A stretch of 64,000 nt of DNA from Sphingopyxis sp. JAI108. Lineage in GTDB: Bacteria > Pseudomonadota > Alphaproteobacteria > Sphingomonadales > Sphingomonadaceae. The stretch lies in assembly GCF_013410105.1 (NCBI RefSeq), contig NZ_JACCCJ010000001.1:1116001-1180000 (forward strand). Direction: 5' to 3'. The position numbers and the translations under genes were made by a program. The notes beneath the pieces are model-generated. The model was not told the origin of the DNA, did no database searches, and worked only from the letters and a program-made list of their open reading frames with translations. This document shows positions 55,670 through 64,000 of this stretch, in pieces (the stretch's first letter is position 1; each line of letters starts with the position of its first letter).

Positions 55670-55828
55670 TCAGCCGATCGCGAGCATCTCTTCCTTGAGT
55701 TTCAGTTTCTGCTTCTTGAGCTGCGCGAGCGTCCCGGTATCAGGAGCGGGGCGGCGCTCTTCATTCGCAATTTTCACATCGAGGTCCGCGTGACGGGACC
55801 GTAGGGTGGAAAGGTGCGACGTGCTCAT
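55670..55828 (-). CDS. YdcH family (DUF465) small protein
   Basis: 52 aa: MSTSHLSTLRSRHADLDVKIANEERRPAPD, ending TLAQLKKQKLKLKEEMLAIG. The DUF465 signature (LKKxKLxLKDEIxxI-like) is clear. Predicted antiparallel helical hairpin. I chose the second ATG (55828), which has GGAG seven bases ahead; an ATG two codons upstream is too close to it. It converges with the PilZ gene and is divergent from a second YdcH gene. Confidence 0.9.
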   Translation of the reverse strand: MSTSHLSTLRSRHADLDVKIANEERRPAPDTGTLAQLKKQKLKLKEEMLAIG

Positions 55829-55951
55829 TGGCATTCTCCTTTTCGACTCGATGGGCAGGGCGAAGTAAAACATGAAATCGCCCCGATGTCGTGACGATTC
55901 GTTGGGGCGGTTGCCGTTGCGGACCAGTTGTGAACGTGGCAGGGAGGCCGG

Positions 55952-56149
55952 GTGAGCCCCGAGGAAATTACCCAGCGCCTGGAACTGCTTCGTATCGAGC
56001 ACCGCGACCTCGACGCCGCGATCATCGCGCTCGGCGAAGGGGCAATGGTCGACCAGTTGCAGCTCGCGCGGTTGAAGAAGCGCAAACTCAAGCTGCGCGA
56101 CGAGATCGCCTGGTGCGAAGATCAACTGCTGCCCGACATCATCGCCTGA
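55952..56149 (+). CDS. YdcH family (DUF465) small protein, second copy
   Basis: 65 aa: SPEEITQRLELLRIEHRDLDAAIIALGEGAMVDQLQLARLKKRKLKLRDEIAWCEDQL. This is a clear DUF465 protein, with LKKRKLKLRDEI as the family core. Starts with GTG 55952, preceded by GGGAGG. It is divergent from the first YdcH gene (124-bp gap) and a diverged paralogue of it. Function is unknown for both. Confidence 0.88.
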   Translation: MSPEEITQRLELLRIEHRDLDAAIIALGEGAMVDQLQLARLKKRKLKLRDEIAWCEDQLLPDIIA

Positions 56150-56260
56150 ACCAGCGGCCTGAATCAAAACGGCACAGCCGCGGCAAATGATGGTTACTGC
56201 GATTGCGGATCGGCCCGGAAGCGTGGCATCGCTTCGGCCATGGTCGGCGGGGACGCGAAC

Positions 56261-56707
56261 ATGATGGCGATCAATTTGCCGGTGCAGCGCGCGCAGGTCG
56301 AAAATCTCTATGTCGAGGCGATGCTGCTCGCGGACGAGGCGCATGCGGCCTTTGCCGCGCAACGCAACCTGGGCAGCGTTCGCGGCAACGCGGCGGCGCA
56401 GATCGCACTCGCCTGCGAATCGCTGAAGACGACGACGCGATTGATGCACGTCATTGCCTGGCTGCTTCACCGCCGCGCGATGTTCGCGGGCGACCCCGGT
56501 GCCGGACCGAATGACAGCGCGGCGCGCATCGGCGAACCGGTCGCCGCCGACTGGGAACTGTGCGCCGGGTTCGATGCGCCGATTCGCCGGATCATTGCCG
56601 CGAGCGAGCGGCTGTTCGAGCGGATCGCCGTGCTGGAGGCGGGATGGAAAGCCCCGCCAGTGGCGCCGGTGCAGGCGTTGCTCGCGCGGCTGGAGGCGCG
56701 GCTCTAG
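56261..56707 (+). CDS. DUF1465 / RcdA family protein
   Basis: 148 aa, all helical: INLPVQRAQVENLYVEAMLLADEAHAAFAAQRNL, LKTTTRLMHVIAWLLHRRAMF, then a C-terminal helix. DUF1465 is the family of RcdA, the adaptor that helps ClpXP degrade CtrA in Caulobacter. Family membership is from sequence pattern; the CtrA role here is inference. ATG 56261, 56264 and 56240 are all possible; GGGG lies eight bases before 56261. Its stop shares CTAG with the convergent DUF2332 gene. Confidence 0.8.
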   Translation: MMAINLPVQRAQVENLYVEAMLLADEAHAAFAAQRNLGSVRGNAAAQIALACESLKTTTRLMHVIAWLLHRRAMFAGDPGAGPNDSAARIGEPVAADWELCAGFDAPIRRIIAASERLFERIAVLEAGWKAPPVAPVQALLARLEARL

Positions 56708-57786
56708 CGCGCCAGCCACTCCACCCACGCGCCATGCGCATGGGCGTGCGCGATCGTCTGCGCTGCTTCACCGCCCGGCCAATATCGCAGCACGAGCTCG
56801 TGATGATGCGTCGTCCGGTTCGCTTCGAGCGCGATCCACGCCAGCGGCCGGTCGGGGGTCGCGCGGGCGCCGGCTTTCTCCATCGCGGCGGTGACGCGCG
56901 CCTGCTGGTCTGCGGGGACATATTGCCAGACGATCGAATGCATCAGCACGCGCGTCGTCCCGGCGGCCTGCGGTTTCGCCAGCTCGGCCTCGACGAAATC
57001 GGCGGCGTTGGCGCGGACGAGATTCGGCTTCGCCTCATGCGCTGCGGCGATCGCGGCCTCGATGCGCGCGAAGCGGATGCCGTGCTCGGGCCAGATATAG
57101 GCTTTGAGCCGCAGCGCCTGCGCCGGGTCGGTCAGGTCGACCGGGGCGACATCGCAGCCCTTCAGGCTGGCGATCTCGATCGTGTGCATCGGTGGATGGC
57201 TGCCGCGCCATTCGGGGGTGAAGGCGATCGCGCCGGGTTGCGGTCCGACATGCACGCCGCCCAGATCGTAATGATAGCGGTCGATCATCAGGTTGATCCC
57301 CGCGCTCGACCCGATTTCGAGACAGTCGAAGCGCGGCGGCAGCTCCCGGTCCGTGAGCCAGAGCATCGCGGCGATGAAGTTCGACGAACGCCCCGCCTCG
57401 TTCGTCTGCGGCGGGCCGTCGAGCCACGGAAGCAGCGCGGCGTCGTGCCGCCGGACGACGCCGGCGATGACGGCTTCGTCGTTGATATCCTCGGCATCGG
57501 CATAGATGGGCGCGAGTTCGTGCGCGGCTTCGGACAGGTGGAGCGCATGGATGCCCCCTGCGGCGCGCAGCGGCAAGGCGTCGGCGAGCGGGGCGCCTTG
57601 CCAACCTGCGATGCGGCACGCGAATTCGCTCGCGGGTTTGTCGAGCAGGGCCCCCAGCGCCGCAACCACCCGCGCAGTCACACGCGCATCATTGGCACGG
57701 CAATAGGCGACCTGATTGGCGAAGGCGGTGCGCACGGCTTTGGGGCCGGTCGCGGTCATGTCAATGAACTCGTAGCGCTCGCTCAT
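56704..57786 (-). CDS. DUF2332 family protein
   Basis: 360 aa. DUF2332 proteins are uncharacterised; this one begins with [13 protein letters not shown] and has the core [22 protein letters not shown], a Rossmann-like methyltransferase-type motif, followed by [14 protein letters not shown]. It looks like a SAM-dependent methyltransferase-like fold, but no activity is shown. AAAGGG precedes ATG 57786. Convergent with the RcdA-family gene and divergent from hisG. Confidence 0.85.
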   Translation of the reverse strand: MSERYEFIDMTATGPKAVRTAFANQVAYCRANDARVTARVVAALGALLDKPASEFACRIAGWQGAPLADALPLRAAGGIHALHLSEAAHELAPIYADAEDINDEAVIAGVVRRHDAALLPWLDGPPQTNEAGRSSNFIAAMLWLTDRELPPRFDCLEIGSSAGINLMIDRYHYDLGGVHVGPQPGAIAFTPEWRGSHPPMHTIEIASLKGCDVAPVDLTDPAQALRLKAYIWPEHGIRFARIEAAIAAAHEAKPNLVRANAADFVEAELAKPQAAGTTRVLMHSIVWQYVPADQQARVTAAMEKAGARATPDRPLAWIALEANRTTHHHELVLRYWPGGEAAQTIAHAHAHGAWVEWLAR

Positions 57787-57824
57787 TGCCCTTTTTCCTC
57801 TCGCCGCTTATGGGCGCGCAAGCT

Positions 57825-58481
57825 ATGCCCGAACCGATCATCTTTGCCATCCCGAAGGGGCGCATCCTCGACGAGGCGTTGCCCCTGCTTGCACGCGTCG
57901 GGATAGAGCCTTCCGACGAGTTTTTCGACAAGAAAAGCAGGGCGTTAGTATTCGGGACAAATCAGCCCCATATCTCGCTGATCCGCGTGCGCGCGTTCGA
58001 CGTCGCGACCTTTGTCGCGCATGGCGCGGCACAGCTTGGCATCGTCGGGTCGGACGTCGTCGACGAGTTCGATTATAGCGAGCTTTATGCCCCCGTCGAC
58101 CTCGGCATCGGCCATTGCCGCCTGTCGCTCGCCGGGCCGGAGGGCAGTGCTCCGCCGGGGCTCGGTGAAAGCCATATCCGCGTCGCGACCAAATATCCGT
58201 CGACGACGCGCCGCTGGTTCGAGGCGCAGGGAATCCAGGCCGAGTGCATCAAATTGAACGGGGCGATGGAAATCGCGCCGAAGCTGGGGCTCGCCTCGCA
58301 CATCGTCGACCTCGTTTCGACCGGCCGCACGCTCGTCGAAAATGCGCTCGCCGAGCAGAAGGTCATCAGCGAGGTGTCGGCGCGGCTGATCGTCAACCGC
58401 GCCGCGTTCAAGCTGCGCTCGGCCGAAGTGCCGGCGCTGGTCGAGAAATTCCGTCAGGCGGTGGGCGATGCGGCGGCTTGA
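57825..58481 (+). CDS. hisG: ATP phosphoribosyltransferase, short form
   Basis: 218 aa. First step of histidine synthesis: condenses ATP and PRPP. Contains [28 protein letters not shown] and the PRPP-binding [14 protein letters not shown]. The short (HisG-S) form lacks the C-terminal regulatory domain and needs HisZ; no hisZ gene is in this window. Starts at ATG 57825 ([14 protein letters not shown]). It overlaps hisD by 14 bp. Confidence 0.95.
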   Translation: MPEPIIFAIPKGRILDEALPLLARVGIEPSDEFFDKKSRALVFGTNQPHISLIRVRAFDVATFVAHGAAQLGIVGSDVVDEFDYSELYAPVDLGIGHCRLSLAGPEGSAPPGLGESHIRVATKYPSTTRRWFEAQGIQAECIKLNGAMEIAPKLGLASHIVDLVSTGRTLVENALAEQKVISEVSARLIVNRAAFKLRSAEVPALVEKFRQAVGDAAA

Positions 58482-59760
58482 TGCGTCCGCGCCCGGCTTC
58501 GCGGCCGAGTTCGACGCGCTGGTCAACGATCGGCGCGAGAGCGATTCCGACGTGTCCAGCGATGTTGCGGCGATCATCGCGCGGGTAAAGGCCGAGGGCG
58601 ACGCGGCGCTCGCCGACTATACCGCGAAATTCGATCGCTTCGATCTCGATGCGAGCGGTTGGAGCATTTCGAAGGAAGAATGCGCTGCCGCTTATGAAGC
58701 GCTGGCACCCGAGCTTCGCGATGCATTGAACCTCGCTGCCGACCGCATCCGCGCCTATCACGCCGCGCAGCTTCCCGAGGATCGCGACTATCGTGACAGC
58801 ACTGGCGCCCGCCTTGGTGCACGCTGGCGCGGCGTCGATGCGGCGGGGGTCTATGTCCCCGGCGGGCGCGCCGCCTACCCCTCGTCGGTGCTGATGAACA
58901 TCCTCCCCGCCAAGGTTGCCGGGGTCGAGCGCATCGTGATGGTGACGCCGACGCCGGATGGCGCGACCAATCCGGTCGTGATGGCTGCGGCGCATATCGG
59001 CGGGGTCGACGAAATCTGGCGCCTCGGCGGGGCGCAGGCCATCGCGGCGCTCGCCTATGGAACGGAAAAAATCGCGCCGGTCGATGTCGTCACCGGCCCC
59101 GGCAACGCCTGGGTGGCCGAGGCGAAGCGCCAGCTCTACGGCGTCGTCGGTATCGACATGGTCGCGGGGCCGAGCGAGATCGTCGTCGTCGCCGACGCAA
59201 AGAACGAGCCGCATGTCATCGCCGCCGACCTCTTGAGCCAGGCCGAGCATGACCCGACCAGCCAGTCGATCCTGTTCACCGACGATGGCGACTTCGCCGA
59301 TGCGGTCGCCGCGGCGGTCGCGCACGTCATCCCGATGCTGTCGACCGCGCCGACGATGCAGGCAAGCTGGGCCGACAACGGCGCGGTCATCGTCGTGCCG
59401 GCCTTGGCCGACGCGATCCCGCTCTGCGACCGGCTGGCGCCCGAGCATCTCGAACTCGCGGTCGACCCCGCCGAGGCCGATGCGCTTTTTCGCACGGTGC
59501 GCCATGCCGGCTCGGTCTTCCTCGGCCGCCAGACTCCCGAAGCCATCGGCGATTATGTCGCGGGTCCGAACCATGTCCTCCCCACCGGACGCCGCGCGCG
59601 CTTTTCGAGCGGGCTGTCGGTCACCGACTTCATGAAGCGCACGAGCTTCCTCGCGCTCGACGAGGCGAGCCTTGCCGCGATCGGTCCGGCCGCGGTCGCG
59701 CTCGCCGGTGCCGAAGGGCTTCCCGCCCATGCGCTCAGCGTCCAGAACCGTTTAAAGTAG
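58468..59760 (+). CDS. hisD: Histidinol dehydrogenase
   Basis: 430 aa. Catalyses the last two steps of histidine synthesis with NAD+ and zinc. Signature blocks: [51 protein letters not shown] (zinc Gln/His), [20 protein letters not shown]. It begins inside the hisG 3' end (14-bp overlap), a coupling usual for his operons. nusB follows 7 bp downstream. Confidence 0.96.
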   Translation: MRRLDASAPGFAAEFDALVNDRRESDSDVSSDVAAIIARVKAEGDAALADYTAKFDRFDLDASGWSISKEECAAAYEALAPELRDALNLAADRIRAYHAAQLPEDRDYRDSTGARLGARWRGVDAAGVYVPGGRAAYPSSVLMNILPAKVAGVERIVMVTPTPDGATNPVVMAAAHIGGVDEIWRLGGAQAIAALAYGTEKIAPVDVVTGPGNAWVAEAKRQLYGVVGIDMVAGPSEIVVVADAKNEPHVIAADLLSQAEHDPTSQSILFTDDGDFADAVAAAVAHVIPMLSTAPTMQASWADNGAVIVVPALADAIPLCDRLAPEHLELAVDPAEADALFRTVRHAGSVFLGRQTPEAIGDYVAGPNHVLPTGRRARFSSGLSVTDFMKRTSFLALDEASLAAIGPAAVALAGAEGLPAHALSVQNRLK

Positions 59761-59767
59761 AAAAACC

Positions 59768-60220
59768 ATGAACAAACGCGCCCAATCCCGCTCCGCCGCC
59801 CGCCTTGCCGCCGTCCAGGCGCTCTATCAGCACGAGATGGAGGCGACCCCGGTCGCGCAGCTGATCCACGAATTCCACCAGCACCGCATCGGCGCGACCA
59901 TCGAAGACGCCGAATATGCCGATGCCGACACGGCCTTCTTCGACGATATCGTCAAGGGCACGCTGGCACGGTCGGACGAGATCGACGCGGCGATCGTCGC
60001 GCGGCTCGCGAGCGGCTGGTCGATGGAGCGGCTCGACCGCACCATGAAGGCGATCCTGCGCGCCGGCACCTACGAGCTGATCGCGCGCGGCGACGTGCCG
60101 ATCGGCGCGGTGGTCAGCGAATATGTCGATGTCGCAAAGGCATTCTTCGACGCGCGCGAGGCGGGGTTCGCGAATGGCCTGCTCGACGCGATCGGCAAGG
60201 ATGCGCGGGCTTCCAACTGA
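59768..60220 (+). CDS. nusB: Transcription antitermination factor NusB
   Basis: 150 aa, all helical. Binds NusE/S10 and boxA RNA for rRNA antitermination. Typical NusB segments: SAARLAAVQALYQHEME, FFDDIVKGTLARSDEID, RLDRTMKAILRAGTYELI, and the C-terminal VVSEYVDVAKAFFDAREAGFANGLLDAIGK. It lies 7 bp after hisD, so it is in the same operon as the his genes; ribH is not next to it here. Confidence 0.96.
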   Translation: MNKRAQSRSAARLAAVQALYQHEMEATPVAQLIHEFHQHRIGATIEDAEYADADTAFFDDIVKGTLARSDEIDAAIVARLASGWSMERLDRTMKAILRAGTYELIARGDVPIGAVVSEYVDVAKAFFDAREAGFANGLLDAIGKDARASN

Positions 60221-60233
60221 CGCTTTCAGAGTG

Positions 60234-60322
60234 CCGTTCGTCCTGAGCTTGTCGAAGGACTGTCCTTTTCTGATATAGGTCAAAAGGGCATAACCGCCCT
60301 TCGACAAGCTCAGGGCAAACGG
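60234..60322. repeat. Dispersed palindrome, family C
   Basis: Left arm CCGTTCGTCCTGAGCTTGTC-GAAGGAC and right arm CCCTTCGACAAGCTCAGGGC-AAACGG, imperfect, with a 36-nt loop. It lies between nusB and thiL. This is the well-known CCTGAGCTTGTCGAAGG element of sphingomonads and relatives. Confidence 0.85.
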
Positions 60323-60335
60323 AAGAGGACAGGGT

Positions 60336-61268
60336 TTGAGCGAAGCCGATTTCATCGCCCGCCTGCGCGCCATCGCGACCAATCCCGCCGCGCGCGGGCT
60401 CGCCGACGATGCGGCGGTGCTCGGCGACCTTGTCCTTACCCACGACATGATCGTCGAGGGCGTCCATTTCCTCCCCGACGAGCGGCCGCAGGATGTCGCG
60501 TGGAAGCTCGTTGCGGTGAACCTCTCCGATCTGGCCGCCAAGGGGGCGACGCCGCTCGGCGTGCTCGTCGGCTACAGCCTGACCGGTGACGAATTTTGGG
60601 ACGCGGCCTTCGTTCGCGGTCTCGGCGAAGTGCTGCGCCGGTACGACGTTCCGCTGCTCGGAGGCGACACGGTCGGCATCCCCGCCGGCGCCCCCCGGAC
60701 ATTCGGCCTGACCGCCATCGGCAGAGCGCCGGGGATCGGCGCGCCTTCGCGAAGCGGCGTCAAGCCGGGCGACCAGATATGGACCACCGGCACGTTCGGC
60801 AACGCCGGCCTCGGCCTCGCGATGCGGCTGGGACAGGTCGATCCGAACGAAACCTGCCTTGCCGCCTATTGCCGTCCCGAGCCGCAACTGGTGTTCGGGC
60901 AAGCCATTGCGCCGCATGTCCATGCGATGATGGATGTGTCCGACGGCCTGCTCATCGATGCGCAGCGGATGGCGGAAGCGAGCGGGTGCGAAATCGGGAT
61001 CATGCTCGAATCGATCCCCTTGTCGGCGGCGCTGCTCGCGGTGCGGCCCGACGTGCTCGACACGCGGCTCGCCGCCGCGACCGCGGGCGACGATTACCAG
61101 CTCCTGTTTGCGGCCGATCCCGGCGTGGCGGAAACGATAAGGGACATTGCGGCCGGGCTGAATGTAGCGGCGACCCCGCTCGGGCACGCGGGGGTGGGCG
61201 AGGGAATCATGCTCACGCACCGGGCCCGGCGCATCGCGCCGCCCGAACACCTCGGTTTCATGCACTGA
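60336..61268 (+). CDS. thiL: Thiamine-monophosphate kinase
   Basis: 310 aa. Phosphorylates thiamine monophosphate to thiamine pyrophosphate. AIR-synthase-type fold motifs: [44 protein letters not shown] and [12 protein letters not shown]. The start is TTG 60336 ([12 protein letters not shown]) with GAGG seven bases ahead; no ATG is near the expected N-terminus. It follows nusB behind the family C palindrome, probably still in the same operon. Confidence 0.93.
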   Translation: MSEADFIARLRAIATNPAARGLADDAAVLGDLVLTHDMIVEGVHFLPDERPQDVAWKLVAVNLSDLAAKGATPLGVLVGYSLTGDEFWDAAFVRGLGEVLRRYDVPLLGGDTVGIPAGAPRTFGLTAIGRAPGIGAPSRSGVKPGDQIWTTGTFGNAGLGLAMRLGQVDPNETCLAAYCRPEPQLVFGQAIAPHVHAMMDVSDGLLIDAQRMAEASGCEIGIMLESIPLSAALLAVRPDVLDTRLAAATAGDDYQLLFAADPGVAETIRDIAAGLNVAATPLGHAGVGEGIMLTHRARRIAPPEHLGFMH

Positions 61269-61449
61269 CGCCAAAGCGCGGAAAAGCGCCGAACAACCGG
61301 GGTTGCGCGCTGCTTTCTTTCTTCCCATAACTCGGCGTCCAAATTTGGGGCGGTCGCATCAGGGGAGAGCGCGAACCGGCATCAATAAGTCGGCCGTGCT
61401 CGACTGCTATCTTCTGCGTCGCCCTTCTCAAGGGAAGGAAGCAACACGC

Positions 61450-63567
61450 ATGAATCCGGTTTTGATCGCGATAGCGTGCGGCCTTTTGGCCGTGCTCTAT
61501 GGGTTCATTACCTCGCGGCAGGTGCTCAGCGCATCGGCGGGGAATGAGAAGATGCAGGAAATCGCCGGCGCCATCCAGGAAGGCGCCAAGGCCTATCTGG
61601 GCCGCCAATATCGCACCATCGCCATCGTCGGCGTCGTCGTCGCCATTCTGGTCGGGCTGTTCCTCGGCCCGATCTCGGCAACCGGTTTTGTTATCGGCGC
61701 GGTCCTGTCAGGGGTAGCCGGCTTCGTCGGCATGAACATATCGGTCAAGGCGAACGTCCGCACCGCGGCGGCGGCGCAGACCGGGCTGCAGGCGGGCCTG
61801 ACCATGGCGTTCCGCGCCGGCGCGATCACCGGCATGCTCGTGGCGGGCCTTGCCCTGCTCGCGATCTCGGTCTTCTTCTGGTATCTGATCGGCCCCGGCG
61901 GTTTCACCGTCGGCGGAGACGACCGCACCGTCGTCGATGCGCTCGTCGCGCTGGCATTCGGCGCGTCGCTGATCTCGATCTTCGCGCGTCTCGGCGGCGG
62001 TATCTTTACCAAGGCCGCCGACGTCGGCGCCGATCTGGTGGGCAAGGTCGAGGCGGGCATCCCCGAAGACGACCCACGCAACCCCGCGGTGATCGCCGAC
62101 AACGTCGGTGACAATGTCGGCGACTGCGCCGGTATGGCGGCCGACCTGTTCGAAACCTATGTCGTTACCGTCGGCGCCACGATGGTGCTGATCGCGCTGC
62201 TGCTGAAGGGCGCGGGCGACATGCTGCTGCCGCTGATGACGTTGCCGCTGCTGATGGGCGGCGTGTGTATCATCACCTCGATCATTGGTACCTATTTCGT
62301 GCGTCTCGGCAACGGGACGAACGTCATGGGCGCGATGTACAAGGGCTTCCTCGTCACCGCGGTGCTGTCGATCCCGGCGATCTGGTTCTCGACCAGCTAT
62401 GTGCTGAAGGGCGACATGTCGACCGACATCACGGGGACCACGTTCAACGGCAGCGACCTTTTCTATTGCTCGCTGCTCGGCCTCGTCATCACCGGGCTGA
62501 TCATCTGGATCACCGAATATTACACCGGCACCAACTATCGCCCGGTGCGCAGTATCGCCAAGGCTTCGGAAACGGGCCATGGCACCAACGTGATCCAGGG
62601 CCTCGCTATCAGCCTTGAATCGACCGCGCTGCCGACGCTCGTAATCTGCATCGGCATCGTCGTCGCATTCCAGACGGCGGGCATCGTCGGCATCGCCTTT
62701 GCCGCGACGGCGATGCTCGCGCTCGCCGGCATGGTTGTCGCGCTCGACGCTTATGGTCCGGTCACCGACAACGCCGGCGGCATCGCCGAAATGGCGGGCC
62801 TCGACGATTCGGTTCGCGAAAAGACCGACCTGCTCGACGCCGTGGGCAACACGACCAAAGCGGTGACGAAGGGCTATGCCATCGGGTCTGCGGGTCTCGC
62901 GGCGCTGGTGCTGTTCGGTACTTACACGGCCGACATCACCGAATATTCGGCGAAGCTGGGCCTGACCGAGCCGCTGACCTTCTCGCTGTCGTCGCCCTAT
63001 GTCATCGTCGGGCTGCTGCTCGGCGCGCTGCTGCCGTATCTGTTCGGTGCGATGGGCATGACCGCGGTCGGCCGTGCGGCGGGCGAGGTGGTCAAGGATG
63101 TTCGCGACCAGTTCAAGAACAACCCGGGCATCATGACCTATGAGAGCAAGCCCGACTATGCGCGCACGGTCGATCTCGTCACCAAGGCGGCGATCAAGGA
63201 AATGATCATTCCGTCGCTGCTCCCGGTGCTGGCGCCCATCGTCGTTTATTTCGTGATCCGGGCGGTCGCGGGTCCGGCAGCGGCGCTCGAGGCGCTCGGC
63301 GCGCTGCTGCTGGGCGTGATCGTCGGCGGGCTGTTCGTCGCGATCTCGATGACCTCGGGCGGCGGCGCGTGGGATAATGCCAAGAAATATATCGAGGACG
63401 GCAACCACGGCGGCAAGGGCAGCGAAGCGCACAAGGCGGCTGTCACGGGCGACACCGTCGGCGATCCGTACAAGGATACCGCGGGTCCGGCGGTCAATCC
63501 GATGATCAAGATCACCAACATCGTGGCGATCCTGCTCCTCGCGGCGCTGGCGCACGGCGCGGCGTAA
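61450..63567 (+). CDS. hppA: Membrane-bound H+-translocating pyrophosphatase (K+-independent)
   Basis: 705 aa with about 16 transmembrane helices. Couples pyrophosphate hydrolysis to proton export. Substrate-binding loop [38 protein letters not shown] is intact. The K+ determinant reads [15 protein letters not shown]: Lys and Thr where K+-dependent enzymes have Ala and Gly or Ala, which marks the K+-insensitive class. ATG 61450 gives the expected N-terminal helix; the frame extends upstream with no coding support. GGAAG precedes it. A strong terminator follows the stop. Confidence 0.97.
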   Translation: MNPVLIAIACGLLAVLYGFITSRQVLSASAGNEKMQEIAGAIQEGAKAYLGRQYRTIAIVGVVVAILVGLFLGPISATGFVIGAVLSGVAGFVGMNISVKANVRTAAAAQTGLQAGLTMAFRAGAITGMLVAGLALLAISVFFWYLIGPGGFTVGGDDRTVVDALVALAFGASLISIFARLGGGIFTKAADVGADLVGKVEAGIPEDDPRNPAVIADNVGDNVGDCAGMAADLFETYVVTVGATMVLIALLLKGAGDMLLPLMTLPLLMGGVCIITSIIGTYFVRLGNGTNVMGAMYKGFLVTAVLSIPAIWFSTSYVLKGDMSTDITGTTFNGSDLFYCSLLGLVITGLIIWITEYYTGTNYRPVRSIAKASETGHGTNVIQGLAISLESTALPTLVICIGIVVAFQTAGIVGIAFAATAMLALAGMVVALDAYGPVTDNAGGIAEMAGLDDSVREKTDLLDAVGNTTKAVTKGYAIGSAGLAALVLFGTYTADITEYSAKLGLTEPLTFSLSSPYVIVGLLLGALLPYLFGAMGMTAVGRAAGEVVKDVRDQFKNNPGIMTYESKPDYARTVDLVTKAAIKEMIIPSLLPVLAPIVVYFVIRAVAGPAAALEALGALLLGVIVGGLFVAISMTSGGGAWDNAKKYIEDGNHGGKGSEAHKAAVTGDTVGDPYKDTAGPAVNPMIKITNIVAILLLAALAHGAA

Positions 63568-63597
63568 GCTGCGTCGGCCTATCGCGGGCAAAAGAAT

Positions 63598-63630
63598 GGC
63601 CCCGTCGGAGCGATCCGGCGGGGCTTTTTC
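63598..63630 (+). terminator. Rho-independent terminator
   Basis: GCCCCGTCGGA-GCGA-TCCGGCGGGGC, an 11-bp stem with one mismatch, followed by TTTTTC. It lies 31 bp downstream of hppA and ends that transcript. Confidence 0.9.
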
Positions 63631-63674
63631 TTGTCGGCCATTGGGTGGTGAGCCGACGGTCGCGCACGCTCTGG

Positions 63675-63694
63675 ACCCCGGCCTTCGCCGGGGT
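63675..63694. repeat. REP-like hairpin after hppA
   Basis: ACCCCGGC-CTTC-GCCGGGGT, an 8-bp perfect stem with a four-base loop, the core of a TGGACCCCGGCC...CCGGGGT repeat type. It lies between convergent hppA and the SDR gene, just past the terminator. Confidence 0.6.
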
Positions 63695-63722
63695 ACGGCT
63701 AACTCCGGTCGAAAGCCGCCGC

Positions 63723-64000
63723 TTAGGTGGCGCTCGTCGCCTTCATCTGCTGCGCATAGCCCGCCTGGACCATCTCGCTCATCCGGTCGAACAACGCGTC
63801 GGGGTCGTCGCGGCGCAAGGCTGCGATCGCAGCTTCGGCGCCTTCGGCAACGACCAGTTCGCGCGTGCCGGCGTCGACCGCCGCCAGCATCTGAGCCGCA
63901 GCATCGTCGGGCGACAGGCCGTTCTCGATCGCGGCGTCGCTCGTCCCGCGCACGCTGCCATCGGCGTTAAGCGCATTGCGGCTGACGTTGGTGCGCACCG
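63723..64000 (-). CDS. SDR-family oxidoreductase (partial, C-terminal part)
   Basis: Final 91 or so residues of a short-chain dehydrogenase whose 5' part lies beyond the right edge. The fragment starts VRTNVSRNALNADGS and then has GLSPDDAAAQMLAAVDAGTRELVVAEGAEA, followed by a tail with MVQAGYAQQMKA. That is the DHRS-type SDR C-terminus after the catalytic core. Substrate unknown. It is convergent with hppA. Confidence 0.8.
   Translation of the reverse strand, partial: VRTNVSRNALNADGSVRGTSDAAIENGLSPDDAAAQMLAAVDAGTRELVVAEGAEAAIAALRRDDPDALFDRMSEMVQAGYAQQMKATSAT

Noticed and set aside
61708..63591. 627-codon open frame on the minus strand
   Set aside because: Antisense to hppA. The Arg/Asp-rich translation shows no fold and the plus-strand gene is certain.

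Overview
This is a gene-dense, high-GC chromosomal window from an alphaproteobacterium, most likely order Sphingomonadales and close to Sphingopyxis. The call rests on the gene families present (DUF1465/RcdA, UrcA, DUF3008, a DksA with a single zinc-finger cysteine, short-form HisG, a PEP-CTERM protein, a K+-independent H+-pyrophosphatase, a Nudix/DUF47/Pit phosphate locus) and on the dispersed palindromes in the intergenic gaps. No rRNA, tRNA, insertion sequence, prophage, integrase or CRISPR array was recognised. This is core chromosome, not an island.

Layout. 1-1290: start of a SUF iron-sulfur operon (Rrf2 regulator and partial sufB, minus strand) behind an Rrf2/IscR-like palindrome. 1.5-9.2 kb: AraC regulator, DUF885 lipoprotein, pyrD, gamma-glutamyltransferase and an acyl-CoA synthetase. 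9.2-13.4 kb: mostly minus-strand metabolic genes (gloB, gloA, thioesterase, alpha/beta hydrolase, DUF6356, VOC protein and MerC behind a Zur-like palindrome). 13.5-16.3 kb: thrS and a TauE/SafE exporter. 16.4-20.7 kb: YbbP/YbbA-type ABC transporter divergent from a TesA-type esterase, then ynfA. 20.7-29.6 kb: small outer-membrane protein, rlmN, SDR with HxlR regulator, PilZ protein, a second gamma-glutamyltransferase, three small secreted glycine-rich proteins and free-methionine sulfoxide reductase. 29.6-38.8 kb: S9 peptidase, UrcA, LysR regulator, IalB-like protein, dnaN, PQQ sugar dehydrogenase, argC and a C40 peptidase. 38.9-42.3 kb: M17 aminopeptidase, DUF3298 lipoprotein, stress SDR and DUF3008. 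42.3-47.7 kb: Baeyer-Villiger-type monooxygenase, the phosphate locus and a DUF4403 lipoprotein. 47.7-52.9 kb: rimO, DUF423, K+ channel, an M23 peptidase remnant, surE and serS. 53-57.8 kb: Ser-rich PEP-CTERM protein, dksA, PilZ, two YdcH proteins, an RcdA-family protein and DUF2332. 57.8-63.6 kb: hisG-hisD-nusB-thiL and hppA, with a partial SDR at the right edge.

The most interesting locus is 43.96-46.2 kb. One open frame joins a Nudix domain to a DUF47/PhoU-like domain, directly upstream of a Pit phosphate transporter. Two Pho-box-like direct repeats lie in front of it, with all four half-sites on an 11-bp phase. Other points worth a second look are the C-terminal remnant of an M23 peptidase between surE and a K+ channel gene, a 34-bp perfect palindrome in front of a LysR gene, a serine-repeat PEP-CTERM surface protein, three convergent gene pairs whose stop codons share one CTAG, and three families of dispersed palindromes.
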